Notes: generated by a model not told the origin, from the sequence alone. Numbered from the stretch's first letter, positions 7,864-16,266 are shown. The stretch is 20,162 nucleotides of DNA from Chloroflexota bacterium (GCA_013154135.1 JAADDB010000026.1:1-20162); one strand, 5' to 3'. Numbers and translations: made by a program.

Positions 7864-8861
7864 GCCACGCCCTGCTCCCGGGCCACCACATGACAGGCCA
7901 CTTGCACCCCATCCCCCACGTCCACCAGTTGGGGCACGGTCGCGTCACACAGGCCCGCCTCGTACAGGGGACAGCGGGGGTGGAAGGAACACCCGCTGGG
8001 CACATTCAGCAAACTGGGCACATCCAGACTGCGGAGGTGCACCCGCTCCTTGGAACGGGTCGCCTTGGGATCCGCTTCGGGAATCGCGGAGAGGAGCGCT
8101 TTGGTGTACGGGTGCCGCGGGTTGTTGATGATTTGGGGCGTTGGGCCGATCTCCACGATCCGCCCCAGGTACATGACCGCGATGCGCCCTTCCCACGCGA
8201 AGTACTTGGCCACGGCCAGGTCGTGGGTGATGAACAGGTACGCGACCCCCATCTGATTCCGCAACCGCTCCAGCATCTGCAACAGACTCACCCGGATGGA
8301 CACATCCAACATGGACACGGCCTCATCGGCCACCAGGAACTCCGGGTTGACCGTGAGCGCGCGGGCCACGGAAACCCGCTGACGCTGGCCGCCGCTCAAC
8401 TGGTGGGGATACTTGTTGTAGAAATCCTCCGGCGGCGTCAGGTCCACTATCCGCAAGAGCTCCAAGGCCTTCTCCTTGGCCTCCTTGTGATTGCGCGCGA
8501 TGCCGTGCCGCAGCAGGGGTGCGGTCAGAATCGTGGACACCCGCTGCGTCGGGTTCAGGGAGGAGTACGGGTCCTGGTGGATGATCTGCACGGCCCGTCG
8601 GTAATGGCGGAACTCCTCCTTGTTCATCTCCCACACGTTCTGCCCCAAAAAGCGGATCTCCCCACCTGTGGGAGGGAGCAAACCGGCCACGATTTTGCCC
8701 GTGGTGGTCTTGCCGCAGCCACTCTCCCCCACCAGGCACAGGATATCCCCCTTCCCAATGGAAAAGGAAATATCATCCAGCACTCGGACGAAACGGCGTC
8801 CGACCTTGAAGGTACGCTCCACGTGAACGAGTTCGAGGACCCCGTTTGTGTGTTGTGTCAT
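7860..8861 (-). CDS. dppF: Dipeptide/oligopeptide ABC transporter ATPase (DppF/OppF type)
   Basis: 333 residues. The start ATG at 8861 overlaps the dppD stop (ATGA); an upstream in-frame extension of 23 residues is rejected because it would lie inside dppD. Walker A GESGCGKTT is at 45-53, the Q-loop region HQDPYSSLNP at about 95-104, signature LSGGQRQRV at 155-163, and a Walker B/D-loop of ADEAVSMLDVS (178-188), where the usual DEPVSALD reads DEAVSMLD. The C-terminal Opp/Dpp extension carries the Cys-rich pattern GCSFHPRCP-LYEAGLC typical of this family. It pairs with DppD to power uptake. Confidence 0.93.
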   Translation of the reverse strand: MTQHTNGVLELVHVERTFKVGRRFVRVLDDISFSIGKGDILCLVGESGCGKTTTGKIVAGLLPPTGGEIRFLGQNVWEMNKEEFRHYRRAVQIIHQDPYSSLNPTQRVSTILTAPLLRHGIARNHKEAKEKALELLRIVDLTPPEDFYNKYPHQLSGGQRQRVSVARALTVNPEFLVADEAVSMLDVSIRVSLLQMLERLRNQMGVAYLFITHDLAVAKYFAWEGRIAVMYLGRIVEIGPTPQIINNPRHPYTKALLSAIPEADPKATRSKERVHLRSLDVPSLLNVPSGCSFHPRCPLYEAGLCDATVPQLVDVGDGVQVACHVVAREQGVA

Positions 8862-9919
8862 CCTGCTTTCGCCTCCGAGTATACCATCATGCGCTGACCG
8901 CCGTCTTCCTGCACCTGCTGCCAGTGCCAACAGGCCACCTCATGGTCCTGGGCTACCGGGATCAAGGGCGGCTCCTCGGTGCGGCACTTCTCCGTGGCAT
9001 AGGGACACCGGGGGTGGAACGCGCACCCCTTCGGTGGGTCGATCAAGTCGGGGGGAGAACCGGGAATGGAGATCAGCTCTTCCCGCTCCCCGGCCAGGGT
9101 AGGCACCGCGTGGATCAACCCCACGGTGTAGGGGTGCAGGGGATGGTAATAGGTGTCCCACACGTTTGCCACTTCCACCAACTTCCCCGCGTACATGGTG
9201 GCCACCCGGTCGGCCAGTTCCGCGGCCAGCGACAAGTCATGCGAGATCAAGATAAGGGAGAAGTCCATCTTCTCCTTGATGTCCCGTAGCACATCGATGA
9301 CGGAACGCTGTGTCAAAATGTCCAGGGCCGTGGTGGGCTCGTCCAAGATCACCAAGGGCGGCTTCAGGAGCAAGCCCAACGCGATGAGCACACGCTGGCG
9401 CATCCCGCCGCTCAACTGGTGGGGATACGCGCGCAACACCCGTTCCGGCTCCAACTGGACCAGGCGGAACAGGTCCTCCATGCGTTGGCGGATTTCCTTT
9501 TTGTTCGTCACCCCGTGGGACCGGGCGGTGTCCAGGACCTGGGCCCAGATGCGCAGGACCGGGTTGAACGCGTTCTGCGCGCCCTGGAAGATCATCGCGC
9601 ACTCCTTCCACCGGAACTGGCGCAACTCCCGGTCGTTCATCTGGAGCACATCCATGACCTCCGTGTCCCGGCGGTAGAGGATGTGGCCCTTTTCCACCTC
9701 GGCTGTGCTGGGAAGCAGTCGAATCAACGACAGGCCCAAGGTCGTCTTCCCGCACCCGCTTTCGCCGATGAAGGCCAAAGTCTCCCCCGGCCGCAAGGTG
9801 AAGGAGACCCCCCGCACGGCCTTCACTTTACCGCGCTCCGCCAGGTACGTGACCCACAGGTCCTCGACCTTCAGGGTGAACTGCCCATCCGACGGTACGT
9901 TCTCAGTTGCAGATTTCAT
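8858..9919 (-). CDS. dppD: Dipeptide/oligopeptide ABC transporter ATPase (DppD/OppD type)
   Basis: 353 residues. Start ATG at 9919 has GGAGG 4 nt upstream. Walker A GESGCGKTT is at 52-60, signature LSGGMRQRV at 169-177, Walker B/D-loop LDEPTTALD at 192-200, and the H-loop His in ISHDLS at about 227. The Opp/Dpp C-terminal domain includes GCAFHPRCPYATEKC. It forms a heterodimer with the DppF-type protein, whose gene overlaps its stop codon by 4 nt. All motifs look intact. Confidence 0.94.
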   Translation of the reverse strand: MKSATENVPSDGQFTLKVEDLWVTYLAERGKVKAVRGVSFTLRPGETLAFIGESGCGKTTLGLSLIRLLPSTAEVEKGHILYRRDTEVMDVLQMNDRELRQFRWKECAMIFQGAQNAFNPVLRIWAQVLDTARSHGVTNKKEIRQRMEDLFRLVQLEPERVLRAYPHQLSGGMRQRVLIALGLLLKPPLVILDEPTTALDILTQRSVIDVLRDIKEKMDFSLILISHDLSLAAELADRVATMYAGKLVEVANVWDTYYHPLHPYTVGLIHAVPTLAGEREELISIPGSPPDLIDPPKGCAFHPRCPYATEKCRTEEPPLIPVAQDHEVACWHWQQVQEDGGQRMMVYSEAKAG

Positions 9920-9940
9920 CTATCCTCCACACGTCACATG

Positions 9941-9975
9941 TGATGCGTAATGCCTGATGGGTAATACACAACGCG
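9941..9975 (-). repeat. Five degenerate 7-bp units between dppC and dppD
   Basis: TGATGCG, TAATGCC, TGATGGG, TAATACA and CAACGCG follow one another in exact 7-bp phase. They resemble the heptamers in the repeats at 3482-3614 and 20011-20162 (TRAYGNN-like), but the rest of that repeat is missing here. Confidence 0.5.
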
Positions 9976-10008
9976 TCACCGCGTCAACATGCAGCCCCTC
10001 TTCTCCCG

Positions 10009-10875
10009 TCACACACTGGTCCGCAACCGCGGGTTGAAGATCTCCTCCAGCAGTCGGGTGAAGGAGACGAGCGACAGCTGGAACAGGGCAATGGCCGCCA
10101 CAGGAGCCATGATGTACCACAGGCTCCCCTTGTAGAAAATCGCGCCGCGGGTCCAGGCCAGGCTGAGCATCACCCCCCAGTTGCTGCCGGAGAAGGGCAC
10201 CAGGCCCAGGAACACGAGACCGACTTGGGCGTAGATCGCGGCGGTCATCGCGAAGATGAGGTTGATCGCGATGTAACTCATCATGTTGGGCAAGATCTCC
10301 TTCAAGATGATGTGCCGGGTGCCCAAGTCCAGCGCGCGGGCGGCCTCCACAAACTCCCGTTCCCGCAGGGACAACACCTGCGCGCGGATGGCGCGGGTGA
10401 GAGCGGGCCACGAGAGTACCCCTAAGATCAGCGCCAGCAGGGTCACATTGTTGAACTTCACCAACCCGGCCAGCACCGCGAGGAGAGGGAACTGGGGAAT
10501 GGTCAACACAATATCGGCCAAGGCCATGATCGCGTTATCCACCCAGCCGCCGGCCAGCGCGCTTAGCGACCCAAAGAGCACGGCAATGGTGGTGGAAATA
10601 AATCCTGCCAGGAACGCGACCACCAACACATCCTTCCCCCCGTGCACGATCTGGGAGAAGATATCCCGACCTTCGGAATCGGTCCCCAACCAAAATTCCG
10701 ACGAAGGAGGCTGGTAGATCTTATCCACCTTCGTCTGCGTGTCCAGGGGCACCACATACGGCCCCACAAAGGAGAGGAGAATGAAGAATATCACCCCCAA
10801 CAGGCCGATGAACCCGACCTTGTTGTAGGTCAGCAAGCGAAACGTTCTCCGTACATTCTGCCAGAACGATGACAT
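10009..10875 (-). CDS. dppC: Dipeptide-type ABC transporter permease (DppC type)
   Basis: 288 residues. ATG at 10875 is preferred over the adjacent TTG because AGGAGG lies 5-6 nt upstream of it. It has an N-terminal membrane segment (about 22-42), the family motif LGTDSEGRDIFSQIVHG (63-79), and the permease EAA loop EAARALDLGTRHIILKEILP (177-196) that docks on the ATPases. The remaining segments are hydrophobic helices, with a length typical of DppC/OppC. It forms the membrane channel with DppB. It is separated from dppD by 89 bp of heptamer-containing DNA and from dppB by 84 bp with two small hairpins. Confidence 0.93.
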   Translation of the reverse strand: MSSFWQNVRRTFRLLTYNKVGFIGLLGVIFFILLSFVGPYVVPLDTQTKVDKIYQPPSSEFWLGTDSEGRDIFSQIVHGGKDVLVVAFLAGFISTTIAVLFGSLSALAGGWVDNAIMALADIVLTIPQFPLLAVLAGLVKFNNVTLLALILGVLSWPALTRAIRAQVLSLREREFVEAARALDLGTRHIILKEILPNMMSYIAINLIFAMTAAIYAQVGLVFLGLVPFSGSNWGVMLSLAWTRGAIFYKGSLWYIMAPVAAIALFQLSLVSFTRLLEEIFNPRLRTSV

Positions 10876-10903
10876 CAAGCCCTCCTATATCTCACGAGCA
10901 ATC

Positions 10904-10951
10904 GCGGCTTCCTGCCGCTCATTATCATCCACACAACGCCTTCGCAAGGCG
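10904..10951. other. Two small hairpins between dppB and dppC
   Basis: GCGGC-ttcct-GCCGC (10904-10918) and CGCCTT-cgc-AAGGCG (10937-10951) are perfect short inverted repeats in the 84-bp gap. No T-run is present, so they probably affect mRNA processing or stability rather than terminate transcription. Confidence 0.45.
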
Positions 10952-10959
10952 AGCCGACA

Positions 10960-12033
10960 TCACTGGACCCGAATGCGCGGGTCCAACCAGCCGTACACGA
11001 ACTCCGCCAAGAAGTTCGCCAAAATCACCGCAATGGTGATGACCAAGAACACCCCTTGCATGACCGGATAATCCCGGTAGTTAATGCTGTTCAGCAGCAA
11101 CTGCCCCACACCCTGGTACACGAAGATGAACTCGATGAGCGCGGAACCGCCGACGATAAACCCGATGCTGATGGCCAACTGGGTGAACAGGGGCAGGGAC
11201 GCGTTCCGTCCCACATAGGAGGTGATGATGCGACTTTCCTTCAGCCCCCGGGCCTTGGCCACCGTCACATAATCCTCCCCCAGGGTGTTGATGGTGTTAC
11301 TCTTCATGGCCAGCATCCACCCACCGATGGTTGTCAACACATAGGTGAGGATGGGCATGGTCGCGTGGTAGAAGATGTCCTTGATGAAAGCCCAGGAGAG
11401 CTCCGGCTTCATGCCGGGGGACATGGCCCCACGCATCTTGGTGATGGGGAAGATCTTCCACTGCACCCCCAGAAACACCAGGATCATCATGCCCACCAAG
11501 TAGTTGGGGATGGAGCTGAAAATCGAGGCGATGGTCGTTAGTACATGGTCGAGGACAGAACCTCGACGGTAGGCCATAATCATGCCCAGGAGCATGCCCA
11601 AGGTGAAACTGATGAGCAAGGACACCCCCACACTGAACAAGGTCCAAGGCAGGAACTTGGCGATCATCTTGGCCACCGGTGTGCCCTTGGACCGGTAGGA
11701 AGTGCCCAAGTCCCCGTGGAGCAAGTTCTTCATGTACTCCAGGTACTGGGTCCACAGCGACGCTTCCAGGTCGATGCCGTACAGCGCGGCGGCCTGGTCC
11801 CGGGCTTCCTGGTAGGTGAACCCGTACTGGTCGATCAGCTCGTTGACGTAGGCCTCAATGGGGTTCGTGGGCATCAGGCGCACGATGAAGAAAGTGAGCG
11901 TGATGACCACGTAGATCTTGGCCAACGCCATGAGCACGCGGCGCAAGATGAAATTCCGGGACAGGCGCCTCAGCCAGTACAGCACATCGAACCGGCGGGA
12001 TGGCGTCGACTGGGCTAGCGATGTGGTTGTCAT
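10960..12033 (-). CDS. dppB: Dipeptide-type ABC transporter permease (DppB type)
   Basis: 357 residues. Start ATG at 12033 has GGAGG 6 nt upstream. It has an N-terminal membrane segment (about 31-52), the DppB-like periplasmic-type region with LLHGDLGTSYRSKGTPV (104-120), several further helices, and the EAA-type loop DYVTVAKARGLKESRIITSY (254-273). It is the first gene of the peptide transporter, 177 bp after the kinase-MurQ gene. No clear promoter was seen in that gap, so read-through from the regulator promoter is plausible. Confidence 0.93.
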   Translation of the reverse strand: MTTTSLAQSTPSRRFDVLYWLRRLSRNFILRRVLMALAKIYVVITLTFFIVRLMPTNPIEAYVNELIDQYGFTYQEARDQAAALYGIDLEASLWTQYLEYMKNLLHGDLGTSYRSKGTPVAKMIAKFLPWTLFSVGVSLLISFTLGMLLGMIMAYRRGSVLDHVLTTIASIFSSIPNYLVGMMILVFLGVQWKIFPITKMRGAMSPGMKPELSWAFIKDIFYHATMPILTYVLTTIGGWMLAMKSNTINTLGEDYVTVAKARGLKESRIITSYVGRNASLPLFTQLAISIGFIVGGSALIEFIFVYQGVGQLLLNSINYRDYPVMQGVFLVITIAVILANFLAEFVYGWLDPRIRVQ

Positions 12034-12047
12034 ACACGGCCTCCAAA

Positions 12048-12146
12048 TGCGTGATACACGAATGCGTCCTGGACTTCGTCCTCCCTGCCCTGGGAGGGCA
12101 TGTTTCGGCCCGCTGCGAGGGTGTGGGAACCCCGCGGCAATGCCGC
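12048..12146. other. Gap between murQ fusion and dppB: heptamer remnant and short hairpin
   Basis: TGCGTGA, TACACGA and ATGCGTC (12048-12068) are three units in 7-bp phase, resembling the heptamers elsewhere. GCGGCAATGCCGC (12134-12146) is a perfect short palindrome. Neither shows features of a clear terminator or promoter. Confidence 0.35.
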
Positions 12147-12210
12147 TGTGTTACGTGAAATCCTCCCAAGGGCGTTTGTCCAAAGTCCAGATACGTCCGG
12201 CATCCGGGGT

Positions 12211-14055
12211 TTAGCTGTGGATGGCTTCCCGGATGCGACCTCCGGAACGTAGCAGGCGTTCCCGGGCTTCCCCGGGTGGGCGTTGGGTCAAAAGACTCAC
12301 AATCGCGACTTTGACGTCTCCTCCGCTCTGCTGAAGCGCGGACGCGGCCGTTTCCACGTCCACGCCTGTGGCTTCCATAACAATACGTCGGGCCCGTGCC
12401 CGCAGTTTCTCGTTGTCCTGTTGGACATCGACCATGAGGTTGTCGTACACCTTGCCCAACCGGATCATGGTCGCGGTGCTCAACATGTTCAACACCAGCT
12501 TTTGAGCTGTACCGGCCTTCAGGCGGGTGGAACCCGTGATGACTTCCGGTCCGACGAGGGGGGCAATGGTGATCTCGGCTAAGTCTGCCACGGGAGCGGG
12601 CAGATTGCAAATCACCCCCACGGTTAGGGCGCCCCGCCGTCGGGCCTCCTCCAACGCGCCCAACACGTAGGGCGTGCGCCCACTGGCCGTAATCCCCACC
12701 ACCGTGTCCAAGGGGCCCACGTTCAGGTCGGCCACGGCCCGGGCCCCATCTTCGGCCACATCTTCCGCGCCCTCCACGGCCCGGCGCAGGGCCACATCCC
12801 CGCCCGCAATGACGCCGACGACCACATCGGGATCCACCCCAAAGGTGGGGGGACACTCGGACGCGTCCAACACGCCCAGGCGTCCTGATGTGCCCGCGCC
12901 CACGTAGATAAGCCGCCCGCCCTGGGCCATGCGCGCCGCGATCGCGTCCACCGCCCGCGCGATGTCCGGCAGCACGGCCCGCACCGCGCGCACGGCCCGT
13001 CGGTCCTCCACGTGCATGAGCCCCACCACCTGCTCGTCGGACCGCCGGTCCAGCTCGCGGGTGAACACGTTGCGGGATTCACTGGCCCACGGGCCCTCCT
13101 CCCGGTCCAAGGAGGGAGCCGGATAGGGCTCCAACGTCTGCCCCACCATCTCCCACGCCAGTCGGGCCGCGCCCACGGCCGCGTCCGCGTAGGGCAGGAA
13201 GAGCCGCGCCCGGGGCACCTGGGTCCGAATGGACTGGGCCACCGCGTCCCGGTAAAAGGGCTCCCCCAGGAGCAGGCCCCCACTCAGCACGAGGGGCACA
13301 TCCTCCTCACCCGGGAAGAGACGCCGGGCCACCGACGCGACCAGCGCGGCCAACACATCCGCGGCCTCGGCCACCAGATCCGCGGCCACCGTATCCCCTT
13401 CGGCCGCGGCCCGGACGACCCAGGGGGCTAACGCGGCCACCTCCGCGTGGGACCGGTCCGCCGCGTAGAGCCAGGGAATCACCTGGTTCGGTTGTTCCAG
13501 GTCCAACGCCCGGAGGAGTAGGGTGCGCAAGCGGGTGGGCAGATCCGACCCTTCCCCGTCCCGCAGGACTGCGCGCAGCCCGGCCAGGGCCAGCGCGTGG
13601 GCACTTCCCACGTCCAGGGCATACCCCCAGCCTCCGGCCCGGGCCGAAGTGCCATCCTCCCCCCGGCCGTAGGCGATCATGCCCGTGCCCGCGATGAGAA
13701 CCATGCCCCGGGGCACGCCCAGCCCGCCGACGAGCGCGGCCAGCGCGTCGTTCTCCACACGGACGGGCACGCCCGGCACCATGGTCTGGGCCAGGGCCAA
13801 GGCCTTCTGCCGCTCCGCGGGACGCTCCACGCCGCCCAGGGCCCACGTCATGGCCTGAGCCCGGTCCACCTGCACGCCCGCGTCCCGGGCGGCCGCGGTC
13901 ACCGCGGCGAGGATGGCCTCGCGAGCCCCTTCCCACCCCACGACAAAGGGATTTGCTGCGGCACTCTGGCCGCGACCCAACACATGTCCTTCCCTATCCA
14001 GGATGACGGCTGCGGTCTTGGTCGCGCCGCCGTCCACTCCGATGACGAAATCCAA
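12211..14055 (-). CDS. murQ: Bifunctional amino-sugar kinase (BadF type) - MurNAc-6-phosphate etherase (MurQ) fusion
   Basis: 614 residues. The start is TTG at 14055, with AGGAGG 4 nt upstream and no better in-frame ATG. Residues 1-310 are a BadF/BcrA-type sugar kinase, as in NagK and MurK: phosphate loop DGGATKT (8-14), END (101-103), AGTGMIAYG (122-130), GGWGY (141-145). Residues 318-614 are a full-length MurQ (E. coli MurQ is 298 residues): YVGAGTSGRLGVLDASECPP with Glu400, and AVEGAED with Glu431. These two are 31 apart, as are the E. coli catalytic Glu83 and Glu114. The protein should phosphorylate MurNAc (and perhaps GlcNAc), then remove the lactyl ether to give GlcNAc-6-P and D-lactate. 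A kinase makes sense because no MurNAc phosphotransferase is present. The MurQ part is very secure; kinase specificity is inferred. Confidence 0.93.
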   Translation of the reverse strand: MDFVIGVDGGATKTAAVILDREGHVLGRGQSAAANPFVVGWEGAREAILAAVTAAARDAGVQVDRAQAMTWALGGVERPAERQKALALAQTMVPGVPVRVENDALAALVGGLGVPRGMVLIAGTGMIAYGRGEDGTSARAGGWGYALDVGSAHALALAGLRAVLRDGEGSDLPTRLRTLLLRALDLEQPNQVIPWLYAADRSHAEVAALAPWVVRAAAEGDTVAADLVAEAADVLAALVASVARRLFPGEEDVPLVLSGGLLLGEPFYRDAVAQSIRTQVPRARLFLPYADAAVGAARLAWEMVGQTLEPYPAPSLDREEGPWASESRNVFTRELDRRSDEQVVGLMHVEDRRAVRAVRAVLPDIARAVDAIAARMAQGGRLIYVGAGTSGRLGVLDASECPPTFGVDPDVVVGVIAGGDVALRRAVEGAEDVAEDGARAVADLNVGPLDTVVGITASGRTPYVLGALEEARRRGALTVGVICNLPAPVADLAEITIAPLVGPEVITGSTRLKAGTAQKLVLNMLSTATMIRLGKVYDNLMVDVQQDNEKLRARARRIVMEATGVDVETAASALQQSGGDVKVAIVSLLTQRPPGEARERLLRSGGRIREAIHS

Positions 14056-14128
14056 CCGGCCTCCTCATGTTGAAGATGCCCCACGTCCCCGCCCTCGCGG
14101 ACGTGCCGACATCCACGTATGGGGACGA

Positions 14129-14153
14129 CGGACGCCCGACAGTCGGCCGTCCG
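14129..14153. other. Inverted repeat between namZ and the kinase-murQ fusion
   Basis: CGGACGCCCGAC (14129-14140) faces GTCGGCCGTCCG (14142-14153), self-complementary except for one mismatch. It is a likely mRNA hairpin in the 140-bp intercistronic gap. No T-run follows, so full termination is unlikely. Confidence 0.5.
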
Positions 14154-14195
14154 CCCTCCGGGTCCTCTTGCTGAAACGCCTGGGCAGCCACGTCT

Positions 14196-15356
14196 CTAAG
14201 GGTACAGGAGGTACGGCTGACGCCACGTGAGAAACGCGCGCTCCTCCCTCTCCCACGGCCCGACGATTTCCTCCCACCGCGCGCCCGCTTCGACCTGGGC
14301 ACGCACGTGCCCGTTGCCGATGAGCCGGTCGAAGTGAGTTGTTTCCCCCGCCCTTCGGGGTGGGAGAAACGCGAACGCGTCAGGGTCCTGGGCCCGGGCC
14401 TCCAGCAGGACCGCGATCCCGGTCCGGACGGGCCGGAAGGCCCGCGGATCCGTGATGTGGACCTGCACGCCGTGGCACAGGTGTCCCCGGTGTTTGTCCG
14501 CACAGGGCGTAAAGGACACGGGTCGAAAGCGCACGCCCGGCAACGGATACGCGTTCAAGCGACGGGCCAACGCGTCGGGGTCCAACCAGGGGGCTCCTAC
14601 CACCGCGAAGGGGTAGGGAGTCCCCCGCCCTTCGGACAGGTTGGTGCCCTCGATGAGGCTCATGCCCGGGTAGAGCAAGGCCGTCTCCCCGTGGGGGATG
14701 TTGGGCGATGGGGGCACCCAAGGGCGACCCCACGCGTCGAACCCCATGGACCGTTGCCAGCCGGACACAGGGATCACGTGCAGCTGAGCCCCGATGTCCA
14801 GGACGTTGTTGGCCACGTGCGCCAGTTCTCCCAGGGTCAGCCCGTGCCGCACCGGAACCGGCAACATGCCCACGAAGGATGTGTACGCGTCCTCCAGGAT
14901 GGGCCCTTCCACCTGGACCCCGTTGATGGGGTTGGGCCGGTCCAGGAGGAGCACGGGGACTCCGGCCCGGGCGGCCGCGCGCAGGACGTGGATGACGGTG
15001 CTCACGTACGTGTACATGCGCGCGCCCACGTCGGGCAGGTCCACCACCAACGCGGTGAGATCGGCTAAAATCTCCGGTGGTGGAGCCCAGGCTTCCCCGT
15101 ACAGGCTGTAAAGGGGCACGCGGGTCCGGCTTTCCACCGCGGAGGCCACTTGGTGCCCCGCGGGGAGGGCTGTTGAGAACCCATGTTCAGGTGCGAAAAT
15201 CGCGGCCCATTGGACGCCTATTCGGGCCAACGCGATGACCGCGTCCTCCAGCGTGGCCGTGGTCGCGGCCCGGTTGGTCACCACGCCGACAGGCCCCTCC
15301 AAGAGGAGGGGCGGCGGTTCTGCGACGACTCGGTCCAGCCCAAAGGCCACGCTCAT
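14196..15356 (-). CDS. namZ: Exo-beta-N-acetylmuramidase NamZ (DUF1343, GH171), no signal peptide
   Basis: 386 residues, a typical length for the DUF1343 family without an export signal. Conserved blocks are GVVTNRAATT, IFAPEHGF (Glu57-His58), DLPDVGARMYTY, LLDRPNPINGVQVEGP (DRPNP at 139-143), PVRHGLTLGELA, PNIPHGETALLYPGMSLIEGTN and the SEGRGT motif. NamZ of Bacillus subtilis releases MurNAc from the non-reducing ends of peptidoglycan fragments and sits with murQ there. Here the N-terminus (MSVAFGLDRVVAEPPP) has no signal sequence, so the substrate must be imported first. The start lies 11 bp after the regulator stop, so the two are almost certainly co-transcribed; the ribosome site is weak (GGAG about 15 nt upstream), hinting at coupled translation. 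Confidence 0.92.
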   Translation of the reverse strand: MSVAFGLDRVVAEPPPLLLEGPVGVVTNRAATTATLEDAVIALARIGVQWAAIFAPEHGFSTALPAGHQVASAVESRTRVPLYSLYGEAWAPPPEILADLTALVVDLPDVGARMYTYVSTVIHVLRAAARAGVPVLLLDRPNPINGVQVEGPILEDAYTSFVGMLPVPVRHGLTLGELAHVANNVLDIGAQLHVIPVSGWQRSMGFDAWGRPWVPPSPNIPHGETALLYPGMSLIEGTNLSEGRGTPYPFAVVGAPWLDPDALARRLNAYPLPGVRFRPVSFTPCADKHRGHLCHGVQVHITDPRAFRPVRTGIAVLLEARAQDPDAFAFLPPRRAGETTHFDRLIGNGHVRAQVEAGARWEEIVGPWEREERAFLTWRQPYLLYP

Positions 15357-15367
15357 GGAACGCGTTT

Positions 15368-16165
15368 TTACTCCGTGTGCGGGCGGTATACGTTGGCAAC
15401 CGCCCCCTTTGCAGTATGGCCATCCATGTAGAGGATGACTTTCAGGCGAAACCGGTCGGCCCGGTAGAAGGAGTGGACGTATTCCACGGGCATGTTGTCC
15501 GCGGCGTATGTCACCCGCTCCATGGTCAGGACGGGTTTGCCCACTTCCAGGCCCAACAGGGGCGCTACTGTCTCGTCCGCTTCCTGGGCTTCCATGATCT
15601 GCTGTGCGCGGACCAGGACCACGTTGTACCGGGTTTGGAGTACTTGGTAGAGGGAGCTGTGGGCCCAGTCGATCTGGTCCAGGCCCGGAAAGCGGGCCGC
15701 TTCCAGGTGGGAGCTTTCCAGGGCCACGGGCACGTCGTCGACCAGGCGCTGACGCACAATGCGGACGAGGGGGGTGCCGACCGGACGGTTGAGGTATTGG
15801 GCTTCGTGCTCTCCGGCTTCGATGATCCGGACTTCCAGAACCCGAGACCCGGGGGTCATGCCCTGGGCCCGGACGGATTCGGTGAACCCGGAGAGGCGTT
15901 GCAGGTTCTGCTCGATCTTGGGACCACAGGAGACAAAGGTGCCTTTGCCCGGGACAGTGTAGAGGACGCCTTCTGTAATGAGGGTCTGCAGGGCCTGCCG
16001 AACGGTCATGCGGCTGACGCCGATGAGTTCGCTCAGCTCGCGTTCGGAGGGAACCCGCTGGTCGGGCTTCAACACTCCATCCCGGATGGCCTGCAGGAGG
16101 GAGTTGCGGATCTGCAGGTATAAGGGTTCGGCACTGTCCCGGCGAACCGGCCGTAACGGTAACAT
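15368..16165 (-). CDS. GntR/HutC-family regulator with UTRA domain (NagR/DasR-like)
   Basis: 265 residues from ATG 16165. The longer frame to 16213 is rejected because its start would fall inside the promoter spacer, upstream of the predicted transcription start. Residues 10-79 form the GntR winged helix (PLYLQIRNSLLQAI, PSERELSELIGVSRMTVRQAL, GKGTFV). Residues from about 95 form the UTRA effector domain (GFTESVRAQGMTPGSRVL; PLVRIVRQRLVDDVPVALE; VLTMERVTYAADNMPVEYVHSFYRADRFRL). NagR and DasR of this family sense GlcNAc-6-P or GlcN-6-P and bind dre sites. A dre-like palindrome lies 14 nt upstream of this start, implying autorepression, and another lies at the sugar-transporter promoter. The effector is inferred from the operator type and the pathway. 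Confidence 0.9.
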   Translation of the reverse strand: MLPLRPVRRDSAEPLYLQIRNSLLQAIRDGVLKPDQRVPSERELSELIGVSRMTVRQALQTLITEGVLYTVPGKGTFVSCGPKIEQNLQRLSGFTESVRAQGMTPGSRVLEVRIIEAGEHEAQYLNRPVGTPLVRIVRQRLVDDVPVALESSHLEAARFPGLDQIDWAHSSLYQVLQTRYNVVLVRAQQIMEAQEADETVAPLLGLEVGKPVLTMERVTYAADNMPVEYVHSFYRADRFRLKVILYMDGHTAKGAVANVYRPHTE

Positions 16166-16178
16166 GTCTTCACCCTGT

Positions 16179-16194
16179 GGTGGTCTAGACCGAT
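16179..16194. promoter_or_regulatory. dre-like operator of the regulator operon
   Basis: GGTGGTCTAGACCGAT contains the perfect 10-bp palindrome GGTCTAGACC (16182-16191). Compared, from memory, with the DasR/NagR consensus ASTGGTCTAGACCAST, 13 of 16 positions agree. It begins 9 nt downstream of the -10 box and so covers about +3 to +18, a classic repression position. Confidence 0.75.
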
Positions 16195-16203
16195 CTGGAC
16201 CGG

Positions 16204-16232
16204 ATTGTATCACAAGGGACCGGGGGTGTCAA
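16204..16232 (-). promoter_or_regulatory. Sigma-A promoter of the regulator-namZ-murQ operon
   Basis: On the minus strand, TTGACA (16227-16232) and TACAAT (16204-16209) are separated by 17 bp, with a TGA extended -10. The predicted start is near 16197, giving a leader of about 32 nt to the regulator ATG. Confidence 0.8.
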
Positions 16233-16266
16233 AAGGGCGGCATCGGTCAAGCCGCGCCCAGGCCCC

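Noticed and set aside
12034..12210. Separate promoter before dppB
   Set aside because: No TATAAT-like box at suitable distance from a TTG-type -35; read-through seems as likely.
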